Shown: positions 46,001-54,540, numbered from the stretch's first letter. The stretch: 64,000 nucleotides of DNA from CAZUHB01 sp964620445 (GCA_964620445.1 CAZUHB010000010.1:70382-134381), one strand, 5' to 3'. Notes: generated by a model not told the origin, from the letters alone. Numbers and translations are program-made.

Positions 46001-46576
46001 ACCCGGGTCGCTGTACTGGAAAACCGAACCGGGATCGGCCGCAACACCCACCTGGGCGGCGCGCGCGGCCACGGCGCCGATGCTGTCGAACTGGTTGAAG
46101 CTCGCCATGATCGGTCCGAGAGGAAGGCCGCTCCTGTGCGTGAGCAGGTGGTCGACGGTGATCGCATTCAGTGGCTCCACGTCGAAGGACGGAATGTATG
46201 TGCACGCCCGGTCGTCGACGGAGAGCGTCCCCTCGTCGATGAGCATCTGGATCGCCGTCCCGGTGATCGGTTTTGTCATCGACCGGATGTTGAAGATCGT
46301 GTCCCGCTTCATCGGGATCTCGTCCTCCCGGTCCTGCCAACCGTACGCTTCGTGAAGCACGGTCCGCCGGTTCTTCACCACGAGCAGCGTGGCACCCACG
46401 ATACGGCCGCTCTCGACGTATTGTTCGACCGTAGCGGCCAGATCGTCGAGGGCGCGTCTCGATAGTCCCTGGCTCTCGGGTGCGGCCGGCGCGAAGTCGC
46501 CGTGGGATTCGGCCGCGGCCGAGCGGAGCGCGAGAGCGAGCAAAGCAAGAAGTATCCACTTGGATAAACGGTTCAT
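43061..46576 (-). CDS. Triple fusion: two serine beta-lactamase-type hydrolase domains plus S41 (tricorn/IRBP-like) protease
   Basis: A 1171-residue exported protein; GGAG precedes the start at 46576 and the signal peptide ends RSAAA. Domain 1 (about 35-400): S99-K102 in SMTK, YSDPG, and HGG in FGHGGSDG. Domain 2 (about 410-755): S468-K471 in STTK, YNN in IYNNVMF, HNG in THNGAVGG. Domain 3 (about 770-1165): S41 with PDZ-like part (GVAGLDLRVIDG ... GGPAERAGVRPGWEI), H830 in LGASHF as in tricorn-type S41 enzymes, IDIRGNGGG, and the nucleophile in GLSGSSSEVF (1076-1078). The general-base Lys of CtpA is absent, consistent with the His-containing group. All three active sites look intact. Class-C-like hydrolases of this kind cleave D-amino peptides or esters. 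Confidence 0.9.
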   Translation of the reverse strand: MNRLSKWILLALLALALRSAAAESHGDFAPAAPESQGLSRRALDDLAATVEQYVESGRIVGATLLVVKNRRTVLHEAYGWQDREDEIPMKRDTIFNIRSMTKPITGTAIQMLIDEGTLSVDDRACTYIPSFDVEPLNAITVDHLLTHRSGLPLGPIMASFNQFDSIGAVAARAAQVGVAADPGSVFQYSDPGSDTLGAILAAASAQSIDSFFQKRIFDPLGMKDTIAVVDTSDQRTSRIASLYVGQEGAWYRIWKPDAQPLYPFAYGSQSVYSTSMDYARFLALWMDGGLAGRKRLLSADAVERALTPRSPMAYPNGFSGTKVCYGQMWMLYMDETARGAESETNRVTLFGHGGSDGTLAWAWPDQDLMVLYFSQSRGQKAGIELDSVVDRLLIHGEEEAEAERPPDREQRLEILVADLEKKRQAQHIPGMAIAVVQDDALVLARGFGLADMEKKTLVTEETLFAIGSTTKAFTAALVGMLVDEGAMQWDDPVANHLPWFTPKVDCNDPGATLTIRDLLSHRTGFACLDLLWAGGNLSREEVLRQATDAVPVAPFREKYIYNNVMFMAAGEAAARAADTGWESLVAERIFGPLSMKSTITSTQRARDDRRLARGYQWNEKKKKHTRLRMRKVHSAAPSGAIISNALDMSNWLRFQLGRGSFGKARLLSERQLRETWTGQIAINDKMSYCLGWALVENDRGSFVTHNGAVGGYASDVTLFPDHDLGVVLLMNRTAAPLLNEARHMVFDALVTNTPPEEKEASLTPEIQKLNLESFDRVWERVNERYWDPDFGGVDWQAVRDELRPRVEKATTMHEVRSLMEEAVGRLGASHFAIIPSEVYRKLDDPADPGSREGVAGLDLRVIDGHALVTAVTEGGPAERAGVRPGWEIVGIGAFDLLARVRELSEQMAPSLTGAYRLWGIAASRLRGPVGKELEISFIDGEGKKVSRTITLARERGRKVRFGHFPDFHVWIDVRDLGDDIGYIAFNGFFDPAYIMTAFNDAMRSFRDTRGVIIDIRGNGGGMGEMCLGMMGWLIQGEGRHLGTVLARDYKLEVLVKPRAETYTGPVAVLVDGLSGSSSEVFASGLQDLGRACIVGSRTGGAVLGCRLERLPNGDGFEYADSNYISAKRGGAVEGTGVLPDIEVKPTRKALLAGRDPVVDAAVQWIVEQTKR

Positions 46577-46672
46577 GACCGTGACTCCTTCATCGGTGGG
46601 GGTGCCTGCAGTATCGGGTGCCGTCAAGTGTGCGACATACGCCATAAATCGGTCGGGGCCGCGCCGTCGCCG

Positions 46673-48091
46673 TCAGCCGTCGCCAGGGGCACGGGCGGTC
46701 CGGCCACGGAGATGTACGAGCGGCGGAATCCCCCCAGCGGCGGCGAGCAGGAGAAGAAGAGCGGCATGGCTTGGCCAGGGAACTTTGGTTCCGAGACAGA
46801 CCATGTTGCCCACGAAGACCCCCATACCTGAGACGAGACAGATCCAGCCTCGAACTCCGTCGCCCGCCGCGGCGCTCGTCAAGCCCCCCGCGAGGCACGG
46901 AACCGCCGCAACTAGGGGAACGAGCAGCCGCCCGCCGGGATCGCCATCGAAATCCTCGAACCGGAAGACGCCCGTTTTGAGCCAGGTGTTCGCCAGATTG
47001 GTCCCGAGTGCGGTGAGCCAGAGAAAGAATCCCGTGGCGAGACCGTGCAGATAGACGCCGCGCATCACCGATTCGGGCCGAACGGGCAGAACCGCCCAGG
47101 CGCCGCGGAAGTCGCTCGGCCTGCTGGCCGACGCGACGCTCAAGCCCACCGCGATGAGATTGTTCGCCATCGGCCGGAAGGCGATGAAGGAAAATCCCAT
47201 TCCGATGTTCAGACTGCTTGCGGCATAGAATATATGGTTACTGGTCAGATCGACGAACTGGTTCAGAGCGATCAGAAGGGCCTCGACCGCAACGATGACG
47301 GTCGCGAGCGGTAGGGGTTTCAGCCAGAGATCTCGCCGCAGCCGCACCATGGGGGGAATTCCTCTCCTCCATCGCGCCTTCGAAGAGCCTGCCGATCGAT
47401 TCCAGAGCCTGGGGAGAGTCGGTTCGCGGTTCACAGACCAGAGACAGAGGATCGAGAGTCCGATCGATGTCGCTGTCAAACGGAGAGGCTCGGCCAGGAA
47501 TCCGAGTTTCATGGAGACCAGGAGCAGGCAGAGCAGGATGAGCGGCTTCACGAGCCAGAAGTGGATGTTTCGCGCCGGCGACGCCCAGATCAACAGCGCG
47601 GGTAGAACGAGCAGCATACCCATGGCGCTGTCGATCAGGAATCTGGTGCGGAACGCGCTCTGCCCGCCGGGGTCCTCGTGAAGCACAAGCGACACGCCAG
47701 GAAAGGTCCCCGCGATAAGCACGAGCCCGCGCACGGCTATAATGAAAGTAAGAACGACGAGAACCTCAGCCACGACGCGTGCTCTCGGCCCGATCGGCAA
47801 GGTGGGCAGAGCGCGCGTGGCGAAGACCTCGAAAGGTTTTCCTCCGAGGACCTGGCCCGGTACGACAAATCCCGCCATCATCGACCACGTGACGACCCAG
47901 AGGAGATAGATGGCCGCTCCGCTCAGGCTGTCGCCGCCGAGACTCACTCCCTTGATCGCACCCGAGGAGTCGATGATGCCCGGCCAGAAGAAGAGACTTG
48001 TCACGGCGCAGAGAAGGAGCACTATCGCGGCGAAGGTTGACGATGCTGTTAGCTTCAGTTGAATGACCCAGTGCTTGATTATCGCTCTCAT
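46673..48091 (-). CDS. ABC transporter permease (ABC-2-like)
   Basis: A 472-residue integral membrane protein with about 10-12 hydrophobic segments in two halves, split by a charged loop (SAGSSKARWRRGIPPMVRLR). Its start overlaps the ATPase stop by four bases (ATGA), so the two are coupled and form one exporter-type transporter. The substrate is unknown; no solute-binding protein is present. Confidence 0.8.
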   Translation of the reverse strand: MRAIIKHWVIQLKLTASSTFAAIVLLLCAVTSLFFWPGIIDSSGAIKGVSLGGDSLSGAAIYLLWVVTWSMMAGFVVPGQVLGGKPFEVFATRALPTLPIGPRARVVAEVLVVLTFIIAVRGLVLIAGTFPGVSLVLHEDPGGQSAFRTRFLIDSAMGMLLVLPALLIWASPARNIHFWLVKPLILLCLLLVSMKLGFLAEPLRLTATSIGLSILCLWSVNREPTLPRLWNRSAGSSKARWRRGIPPMVRLRRDLWLKPLPLATVIVAVEALLIALNQFVDLTSNHIFYAASSLNIGMGFSFIAFRPMANNLIAVGLSVASASRPSDFRGAWAVLPVRPESVMRGVYLHGLATGFFLWLTALGTNLANTWLKTGVFRFEDFDGDPGGRLLVPLVAAVPCLAGGLTSAAAGDGVRGWICLVSGMGVFVGNMVCLGTKVPWPSHAALLLLLAAAGGIPPLVHLRGRTARAPGDG

Positions 48092-48798
48092 CCTGCCGCT
48101 CCCCAGGCCATGAGGGCTTCTTCGAGGGTGCGCCCGTCGCCGACCAGTTCATCGGTCAGCCCTTCGGTGACGACCGAGCCTTTGTCGAGCACGAGGAGAC
48201 GGTCGGAGATCCTCTCCACGTCCTGCAAGAGGTGGGAGCTGATGATGACCGTCCGCGCTGGATCGCGCACCACGTCGAGGACGCTCTCGAGGAGCGTATG
48301 GCGACCTGCCAGATCAAGGCCTGACGCGGGCTCGTCGAGAAGGAGCACCCTCGGTTTGAAACCCATGGCGAGCACGAGGCGTATGCGGGTGGCCTGACCC
48401 TTGGAAAGCTTGGCCACATGCATCGTCGGATCGAGCCTGAAACGCACGAGCAGGTCCTCGACCAGATCGCGGTCCCAGCTTTCGTAGTAACCGGACACCG
48501 TTCGCAGCAGTTTGTTGATCCGCAGCGCGAAGAGGGGCATGTCGTCGCTCATGAATCCGAGAGCGGAACGGACCTCGACGGGCGACGACCATGGTTTGCG
48601 GCCCATAACCCTTAACTCGCCGCTGGTGGGGGGGAGCAGTCCGGCCAGGAGTTCGAGAAGAGTTGTTTTTCCCGCGCCGTTGGGGCCGACGAGGCCGATG
48701 ACCTGGCCGGGCGCCACGGACCACTGGGGAATTCGCAGCAAAAATGATCCCCGCTTCAGGCGGAGTTCGTTCAACGCGATGAGATCGGCATCAGTCAT
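48088..48798 (-). CDS. ABC transporter ATP-binding protein
   Basis: A 236-residue ATPase with all motifs: Walker A GPNGAGKTT, signature LSKGQ, Walker B VLLLDEPASGLD and the switch His in ISSHLLQD. It overlaps the regulator gene at its start by 8 bp and the permease gene at its end by 4 bp. The order regulator-ATPase-permease is that of YtrA-type operons, which often respond to cell-envelope stress or antibiotics. Confidence 0.93.
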   Translation of the reverse strand: MTDADLIALNELRLKRGSFLLRIPQWSVAPGQVIGLVGPNGAGKTTLLELLAGLLPPTSGELRVMGRKPWSSPVEVRSALGFMSDDMPLFALRINKLLRTVSGYYESWDRDLVEDLLVRFRLDPTMHVAKLSKGQATRIRLVLAMGFKPRVLLLDEPASGLDLAGRHTLLESVLDVVRDPARTVIISSHLLQDVERISDRLLVLDKGSVVTEGLTDELVGDGRTLEEALMAWGAAG

Positions 48799-49189
48799 CG
48801 TGATTATCCTTTTCTGAAAGCAATTCGTTCACGAATTCCCTTATCTCCGAATCGTCCACGCCGAGACGCCGCGCCCTGGCAAGAGCGTCCCAGAGCCCTG
48901 CGCGGGCTTCGGTGATGGACTGTTCGCGCGAAGCGGCCTCGATCCGTTCGGCAACGAAAGTGCCCTGCCCCTGGCGGCGAACGATCAGACCTGCCGCTTC
49001 CAGGTCGGCGTAGGATCGGCGGATCGTGATCAGGGAGACGAGCAACTGGGCGGCCAGGTCGCGTACGGATGGCAGCTTGGTCCGCGGCGGAAGCTGGCCG
49101 GATCTGATGAACTGGGTCAGCTGGTCCATGATCTGCCGGTAGTAGGGCACTCCCGATGCGTCGCTGAGCTGGATGGGAATTCGATCCAT
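48791..49189 (-). CDS. GntR family transcriptional regulator, YtrA subfamily
   Basis: A 132-residue repressor-like protein. The winged helix is at about 11-78 (IPIQLSDASGVPYYRQIMDQ, TKLPSVRDLAAQLLVS, IRRSYADLEAAGLIVRRQGQ), followed by a short two-helix dimerisation tail, the size typical of YtrA proteins. GGAG precedes the start at 49189. It is the first gene of the ABC operon and probably represses it through the palindrome at 49206-49223. Confidence 0.9.
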   Translation of the reverse strand: MDRIPIQLSDASGVPYYRQIMDQLTQFIRSGQLPPRTKLPSVRDLAAQLLVSLITIRRSYADLEAAGLIVRRQGQGTFVAERIEAASREQSITEARAGLWDALARARRLGVDDSEIREFVNELLSEKDNHDD

Positions 49190-49205
49190 CGTATTCTCCG
49201 TTAGT

Positions 49206-49223
49206 GTGTATAAGCATATACAC
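49206..49223 (-). promoter_or_regulatory. Palindromic operator of the YtrA-type operon
   Basis: GTGTATA-AGCA-TATACAC: perfect 7-bp arms with a four-base spacer, 17 bp upstream of the regulator start. Position and AT-rich core fit an autoregulatory GntR/YtrA site overlapping the promoter. Confidence 0.7.
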
Positions 49224-49461
49224 ATCGACACACCGAGTCAAGAGGCTTGAAGATTTTTTTCCCGCCGAGACGGAGCCGTCCCAAATCCGCTTGGAATAGA
49301 GAATTGATATGGAAGCCTCGAAGAGGAGGGACTACTATATTTTCACCAGTCGAGGGATCATATTTGTTGTCAGGTGTCTGGCTCGCATCGATCAGGCACG
49401 GCCCGCGCAGCGGGCGCGGAGAGCTGTCGAGAAGAAACCTGATTCCTTTCGGAGGTGTGCT

Positions 49462-51186
49462 GTGTCGAGCAAACTCATTGTCAGCGCTATTCTTATAATC
49501 CTCGCTTCTCCGGTCGTACCGGGAACCGCAGTGGCATTCGGGTGGGGTGACACGGTTACGGTTTGGGTCGATGACGCCCATACGAGCAAGATTACCGTGC
49601 CCAAACTCGATCCGGACCAGATCGCCGATCCTTCGAGCCTCAGCCTTGGCGTGGGTAAATCGCAGGGATTCTTCGGCGTCTCGATCGGATGGTCGAGAAA
49701 GAAGGGCATCGACTACACAGAGAAGATGGAGGAGCTGATCGAGAAGATCAGGGACCTCTGCGAGGAATTCAACGACGGCGATCTGAGCCTCGAAACATAC
49801 CGCAGGCGATTGCGCGCCATCTACGAGTCGCTCGAGATGGCTCGGCGCCTGAAGGTGGAACTCATGGCGTCCCTTACCATGGAATCGCAAGAGGCCTTCG
49901 TGAAAATGGACGAGGTCCTCGGCATTCCGCCGCGGAGTCTCGACGAGGTCAAGGCCAACGTGGACGAGGCGATCGCGATTTTCAGAGGCGACGTGGACGC
50001 CTTGCCCTACGAGGGCCCGCCTCCGGAATCGGTCGAGCGCGATACCGGGGACGCTCTGAGCGCCCAGGCTGAGTGGGAGCGCGAACTGGAGAAAACGAGA
50101 CAATCGATGAACCAGTGCTTCCTCGACTTCAAGAGGAGCGTGGACGCGCCGGAGCGGGAGGAATCGCCGGTCTCGGCCGAGCGGATCACCATCTGGAAGG
50201 ACAAGGCCCGCACCGAGAGAATCACCGTGTACAAGCTGGACGTGAAGAACATCGTCGACGATGTCCAGAAGAGCCTCACACTGCAATACAAATACTCGAA
50301 CTGCCTGTTCAGCGTTTGCCTCGGACCGCGCACAACGTGGGCGCTGAAGCAGTCCGCGCGGTACGATCAGGCTGCCCAGATGCTCATCCTCAAGTACAAG
50401 CGGCTCTGCCTCGAGTACAACTCATGCATCATCTCGCAGGAGGAGTACCTCGAACGCTTGGGAGAACTTCACGAAGCCGAGGAGCGGGCCTTCTTCGCGC
50501 GGGAGCGATTCGCCGAGAGCCTGCACAACCGGATGGTCGAGCTCTTTGCCAAGATGGACGAGATGATCGAGGAGGAGGGCGGCATGGCCAAGCCGGGCGA
50601 AGCCGACGCCCTCGAAGCTCTCGCACGGATGAAGTCGAAGGAATGGGAGCGGTCGAAGAAAACCAAGGCCGGCCCTTCGCTCGTGGACAGGATGAGCCAG
50701 CAGCACCTGGAGTCGATGTCGGCGTCCGAGATGGAGCAGTTCGAGAAGAGCGTCGACGAGGTGGATGTCACCCCGAGCGGCGAGCAGATCGAGGTCTGGG
50801 TCGACGACGCGCAAACCCGCAAGGCGACCGTGTACAAGATCGACACCGACCTTTTCGCACAAAACGTCGAGACACGGCTGTCGCTTCACGTCACCTGGTT
50901 CGATTTCGGACCGGAGATGACGTGGGCCAAGAAGAGGGGGATCGATTACACCGAGGTCTGCCAGCTGCTGATCGTCAAGTTCAAGCAGCTCTGCATGGAG
51001 TTCAACTCGCAACTGGTCAGTCTCGAATCGTTCGACCGGCGCCGGAATGAAATCGACGAGGCCGTGGAGAAAGCCTCCATGGTTCGCGAACGTATGGTCG
51101 GTTTCATTCAGAAAATGAAAGAGGGAGCTTTCCAGGAACTGGAGCGCCAGATGGAGCTCTTGAAAGAACGGAAAGGCGGGGGTTGA
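49462..51186 (+). CDS. Exported three-repeat coiled-coil protein of unknown family
   Basis: A 574-residue protein; GTG at 49462 has GGAGG six bases upstream and starts a signal peptide ending AVAF. Three divergent copies of a unit of about 100 residues lie at 33-130, 242-348 and 442-545. Each opens with a strand block (VWVDDAHTSKITVPKLD, ITIWKDKARTERITVYKLD, VWVDDAQTRKATVYKID), contains YTE or YDQ before a helical LI.K.K.LC.EFN block, then an E.(Y/F).(R/E)R helix. Charged helical linkers separate them. I recognise no family or enzyme motif. The perfect hairpin GCCCGC-GCA-GCGGGC (49401-49415) lies in its leader. A strong terminator follows. Confidence 0.75.
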   Translation: MSSKLIVSAILIILASPVVPGTAVAFGWGDTVTVWVDDAHTSKITVPKLDPDQIADPSSLSLGVGKSQGFFGVSIGWSRKKGIDYTEKMEELIEKIRDLCEEFNDGDLSLETYRRRLRAIYESLEMARRLKVELMASLTMESQEAFVKMDEVLGIPPRSLDEVKANVDEAIAIFRGDVDALPYEGPPPESVERDTGDALSAQAEWERELEKTRQSMNQCFLDFKRSVDAPEREESPVSAERITIWKDKARTERITVYKLDVKNIVDDVQKSLTLQYKYSNCLFSVCLGPRTTWALKQSARYDQAAQMLILKYKRLCLEYNSCIISQEEYLERLGELHEAEERAFFARERFAESLHNRMVELFAKMDEMIEEEGGMAKPGEADALEALARMKSKEWERSKKTKAGPSLVDRMSQQHLESMSASEMEQFEKSVDEVDVTPSGEQIEVWVDDAQTRKATVYKIDTDLFAQNVETRLSLHVTWFDFGPEMTWAKKRGIDYTEVCQLLIVKFKQLCMEFNSQLVSLESFDRRRNEIDEAVEKASMVRERMVGFIQKMKEGAFQELERQMELLKERKGGG

Positions 51187-51200
51187 GAGCGCATCGCGAC

Positions 51201-51236
51201 AAAAAAGGGGGGCGTTGAATCGCCCCCCTTTTTTTT
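51201..51236. terminator. Strong bidirectional terminator
   Basis: AAAAAAGGGGGGCG (51201-51214), loop TTGAAT, then CGCCCCCC and a run of T (51229-51236). It is shared by the convergent three-repeat gene and the secretin-N-like gene. Confidence 0.92.
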
Positions 51237-51279
51237 ATCCCTGACAGTCGTCCCGATCCCGGCCCCGGGATGATCGCGC

Positions 51280-52056
51280 CTATTTCGATTCGATCCGCGC
51301 GAGCCGGCCCTCGAGTTCGGCGATCTTTTTCTTCATCGCCGTCAATGACGTTTTCATCTCGCTGACCGCCTTCACGAAACCTGAACCCTCGGCGCCGGCC
51401 ACCTGGTCGATCTCGGCGCAGATTGCGGCGATCCGGCTGACCTTCGAGGCGATGCCCGTGACGAGGAGGGCATTGGCGTTTTCCACGGGGCGAATCGCCT
51501 CGCCAGAGACGGAGCTCTGATTCATGAACGGGGTCAATGACGAGATCATGTCGCGGCAAGTGACGTTTTTCAGCGGGATGACAGTGCTCAAAACGATGCC
51601 GCGGTTCGCGTACTGATCCAATTGGCCGAGCGGAACGCTCATCGAGACCTCGATTCCCCCCAGCCGGTGTGCAGACTGAATATGCGACACCCTGTGAACC
51701 TGGGACGATCCCGAACCACTCACGGAGTAGACGAAGCACTTGTTGAGAAGGAGACGTTCGAAGAAACCCTGGAATTCCGAGCGGGATACGGCGACCTGAG
51801 ATGTGAACGAACAAGTCACGCCGTTCATCTCTTCCTTGTTGAATAGAATCGGGTAACCGAGAACCTCGCTGGAAAACCTGAGCAAGTCTTCCATGGTGAG
51901 CGTGTTTCCTTTGGCGAGAGGAAAGACGATGAGATCCTTTTCTTCACCCTGGTCCGGCCCGGCCAAACAGGGACTGTCCGACGCAATACCGAGCGCGAGA
52001 CCGGCGCAGACGCAGAGGAGAATAGGAAGACTATAGGATTTGGCTGTCGATAGCAT
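51280..52056 (-). CDS. Orphan secretin N-domain-like exported protein
   Basis: A 258-residue protein; GGAGG lies seven bases before the start. Signal peptide about 1-32. Residues 50-130 resemble a small N-domain (TMEDLLRFSSEVLGYPILFN). Residues about 155-215 match the NolW/secretin N-domain pattern (VIPLKNVTCRDMISSLTPFM, NANALLVTGIASKVSRIAAI). The last 40 residues are a coiled coil (SLTAMKKKIAELEGRLARIE). The beta-barrel secretin domain is absent, so it cannot form a channel alone. It may be an accessory to a secretin encoded elsewhere. Confidence 0.75.
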   Translation of the reverse strand: MLSTAKSYSLPILLCVCAGLALGIASDSPCLAGPDQGEEKDLIVFPLAKGNTLTMEDLLRFSSEVLGYPILFNKEEMNGVTCSFTSQVAVSRSEFQGFFERLLLNKCFVYSVSGSGSSQVHRVSHIQSAHRLGGIEVSMSVPLGQLDQYANRGIVLSTVIPLKNVTCRDMISSLTPFMNQSSVSGEAIRPVENANALLVTGIASKVSRIAAICAEIDQVAGAEGSGFVKAVSEMKTSLTAMKKKIAELEGRLARIESK

Positions 52057-52365
52057 GGCATAACCTCCAAGTTACAGAGAGCGGATTGCGCGCGCATGTC
52101 AGTTGCAGCTTGGACCATCGGCGGATCCGGATTATTCCCCCGAGTCGGCGATTTACATCCCCGACCTGGAAGGTGTCGCCGATTTCGAGCGGGCGCCGCC
52201 GGGTTCCGGTCCAATCGATCGTGGTGCTCATTTTCTGGAATAGAGGGTAGGGAATTTACAATTTGCCCTGTTATGATGATTCTCGGACTCGCCGTGTGGA
52301 AGAGTCTCGAACCATCCCGGTTCGGTTATCCAGACCGCACTTGACACCCTTCCGAATACTGCTTC
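52057..52365. other. Divergent intergenic region, 309 bp, nothing recognised
   Basis: It lies between the secretin-N-like gene and the AEC transporter gene. It contains the GGAGG of the leftward gene. I found no convincing promoter, hairpin or reading frame. Confidence 0.5.
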
Positions 52366-53307
52366 ATGAGCGAGATTTTCGAAATCGTCGATATCGTCCT
52401 GCCCGTGTTCGTCATCATCGGGATCGGCTACTGGCTCGGCACGATCGGTTTCATCTCCTCCGAGGCGAATTCCTTTCTCTCGCGGCTCGTTTATTACGTG
52501 GCCGGTCCAGCGCTGCTCTTCCGGAGTGCGCAGCAGAGTTCCCTCTCCGATTCGATCGGTCCCGTCGGATTGTTCGCGGTGGCGGTGGTCAGCCTGGTGC
52601 TGGCTTTCGGCGTCTATTTCTTCTCCGCCCGGGCGGGACCGTCGCGCCGCGGTGTGCTGGCGCAGGGCGCAAGCCGTAGCAACATGGTATTCGTCGGCCT
52701 TCCCATCGTGGTCAATGCCTTTGGCGACGAAGCGCTCGGGCCGGCCGCGGTCCTTATCGGATTCATGGTGGTCGTCTACAATCTCCTCGCCGTGATGCTG
52801 CTGACCTTGCCGCACAAGGCTGACGATAGGGGCTTGAGATCCTTGTGGGGGCGGACCTTCCTGGAGATCGTCAGAAATCCGCTCATCATCGGCAGCGGCG
52901 CGGGGATCCTCTGCTCCGCGGCCGGAATCGGCTTGCCGGTCAGCGTCGATCGCTCCCTCGATATGGTGGGGCGCATCGCAATGCCCCTGGCGCTGCTGTC
53001 GGTCGGCGCCGGGCTCGACTTCGGCCGGCTCCGCACCGATCTCGGTCTGTCGGCCGTCATGTGCTTCATCAAGCTTGTCGTCTATCCGGGTCTGGTCTGC
53101 GGCTGTCTCGTGTTGTGCGGCATCTCGGGCGTGGAATTGAAGTCGACCGTGCTGATCATCGCCGCGCCCACGGCAGTGGTGAGCTGCATCATGGCGCGCG
53201 AGTTGAAAGGCGACGAGCAGCTTGCTGCCGCGATCGTGATCGGAACGACGGTTGCCTCTCTCGTCACCATCTCGGGATGGCTCGTGTTTTTCCGGTTCGG
53301 GCTTTGA
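52366..53307 (+). CDS. AEC (auxin efflux carrier) family transporter
   Basis: A 313-residue membrane protein with ten predicted helices in two halves of five. Family traits: VLPVFVIIGIGYWLG at the N-terminus, GASRSNMVFVGLPIV in the first half and AMPLALLSVGAGLDF in the second. AEC proteins export or exchange carboxylates and related small molecules. The ATG at 52366 has no clear ribosome-binding site. It is transcribed alone and converges on dinB. Confidence 0.9.
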   Translation: MSEIFEIVDIVLPVFVIIGIGYWLGTIGFISSEANSFLSRLVYYVAGPALLFRSAQQSSLSDSIGPVGLFAVAVVSLVLAFGVYFFSARAGPSRRGVLAQGASRSNMVFVGLPIVVNAFGDEALGPAAVLIGFMVVVYNLLAVMLLTLPHKADDRGLRSLWGRTFLEIVRNPLIIGSGAGILCSAAGIGLPVSVDRSLDMVGRIAMPLALLSVGAGLDFGRLRTDLGLSAVMCFIKLVVYPGLVCGCLVLCGISGVELKSTVLIIAAPTAVVSCIMARELKGDEQLAAAIVIGTTVASLVTISGWLVFFRFGL

Positions 53308-53355
53308 GCCCGAGGCCGCGGCTTCGGCCGGGCCGCGGACCCGACGAATGGAATC

Positions 53356-54528
53356 TCATTTCTTTTTGCTTCTGAATCCGAGGACGTCCGCACCGAAACG
53401 CTCCACGATCTTGTCTCGCGCATCGAGGAGATCCCGTTTCTTCTTGCCGTCGTTCGAAAAGAGTTCGAGCTGGTTGTCGGAGGACCAGTCGGAGATTCCT
53501 ATGCCGATGAGCCGGATCGGTTTCCCCGCGAATCCGCTCGCCTTGAAGAGTTCCCAACCTGTGGCGAATATCTTGTCGTCGGCATTGGTCGCCTCCTGAA
53601 GGGTACGGCTGCGCGTGTGGGTCTCGAATCGTTCGAGCCGTATTTTGATCTGAACGCACCTGCCCTGCAGCCCCTTGCGCCGCGCCAGCAGGGCGACCCG
53701 TGCCGCCTGGGCCTTGAGCGTTACGCGAATCCGCTCCTCGTCCGACTGATCCCTGTTGAAAGTGGTTTCCTTGGAGATTGACTTGCGGCCTCCCTGGCGG
53801 CCGACCGCGTCGGACGCCCTGCCGCGCGTCTGGCGATGGAGCATGGCGCCGGTGCTGGCGCCGAAGGTCCGCGTCAGTTTTTCACGCGGCCATCGGCGCA
53901 GTTCGGCCACGGTGCGCACGCCGGCCTCGGCGAGTTTCTTTGCGAGGACCCGTCCCACCCCGCGAAGGGACGACACGGCCAGGTTCGCCAGAAAGGCGTC
54001 CACCCGATCGCCGGGCACGATGGTCAGGCCGTCCGGCTTGTCATGTTCCGAGGCAATCTTGGCGATGAGACGGTTCGGTCCGATCCCGACCGAGCAGGTG
54101 AGTCCGGTCCGTTCGAGGATCGTTCTCTTGACGCGCATTCCGATCGCGAAAGGATTGCCGAAGAGCGCCTCGAGGCCGGTGGCGTCGACGAACGCTTCGT
54201 CGACCGAAACCGGCTCCACAACCGGAGAGATCGTGCCGAGCGCGGCCATGACCTCTCTCGAGACAGCCGTGTAGCGCTTCATTCGCGGCCTCAGGTAGAC
54301 GCCGTGGGGGCAGCGTCTCGAAGCTTCCGAGATAGGCATGGCCGAGTGAAGACCGAAGCGGCGCGCCTCGTAGTTACAGGTGGCCACAACACCACGCTTG
54401 CCGGGTCTGGCGCCGACGATGACCGGCTCGCCGCGCAGGGACGGATCGTCGAGTTCCTCGATGGCTGCAAAGAATGCGTCCATGTCGACATGCATCACGA
54501 GGCGCGGGCGGGTGCTGGTTCCGGTCAC
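53356..54528 (-). CDS. dinB: DNA polymerase IV
   Basis: A 390-residue Y-family translesion polymerase. Catalytic carboxylates are visible: D15 in HVDMDAFF and D110-E111 in VSVDEAF. Other family blocks are ATCNYEARRFGL, SVGIGPNRLIAKIASEHDKP and the helix-hairpin-helix SLRGVGRVLAKKLAEAGV. The little-finger domain follows with SISKETTFNRD. It begins 12 bp after the GH20 stop in the same direction, so it may be read from that gene's transcript. No SOS-box-like palindrome is evident. Confidence 0.96.
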   Translation of the reverse strand: MTGTSTRPRLVMHVDMDAFFAAIEELDDPSLRGEPVIVGARPGKRGVVATCNYEARRFGLHSAMPISEASRRCPHGVYLRPRMKRYTAVSREVMAALGTISPVVEPVSVDEAFVDATGLEALFGNPFAIGMRVKRTILERTGLTCSVGIGPNRLIAKIASEHDKPDGLTIVPGDRVDAFLANLAVSSLRGVGRVLAKKLAEAGVRTVAELRRWPREKLTRTFGASTGAMLHRQTRGRASDAVGRQGGRKSISKETTFNRDQSDEERIRVTLKAQAARVALLARRKGLQGRCVQIKIRLERFETHTRSRTLQEATNADDKIFATGWELFKASGFAGKPIRLIGIGISDWSSDNQLELFSNDGKKKRDLLDARDKIVERFGADVLGFRSKKK

Positions 54529-54540
54529 GGCCGCCCCCTT

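Noticed and set aside
53316..53338. CCGCGGC/GCCGCGG hairpin between the AEC and dinB genes as a terminator
   Set aside because: The stem is good but there is no T run on either side; it may only reflect GC-rich sequence.
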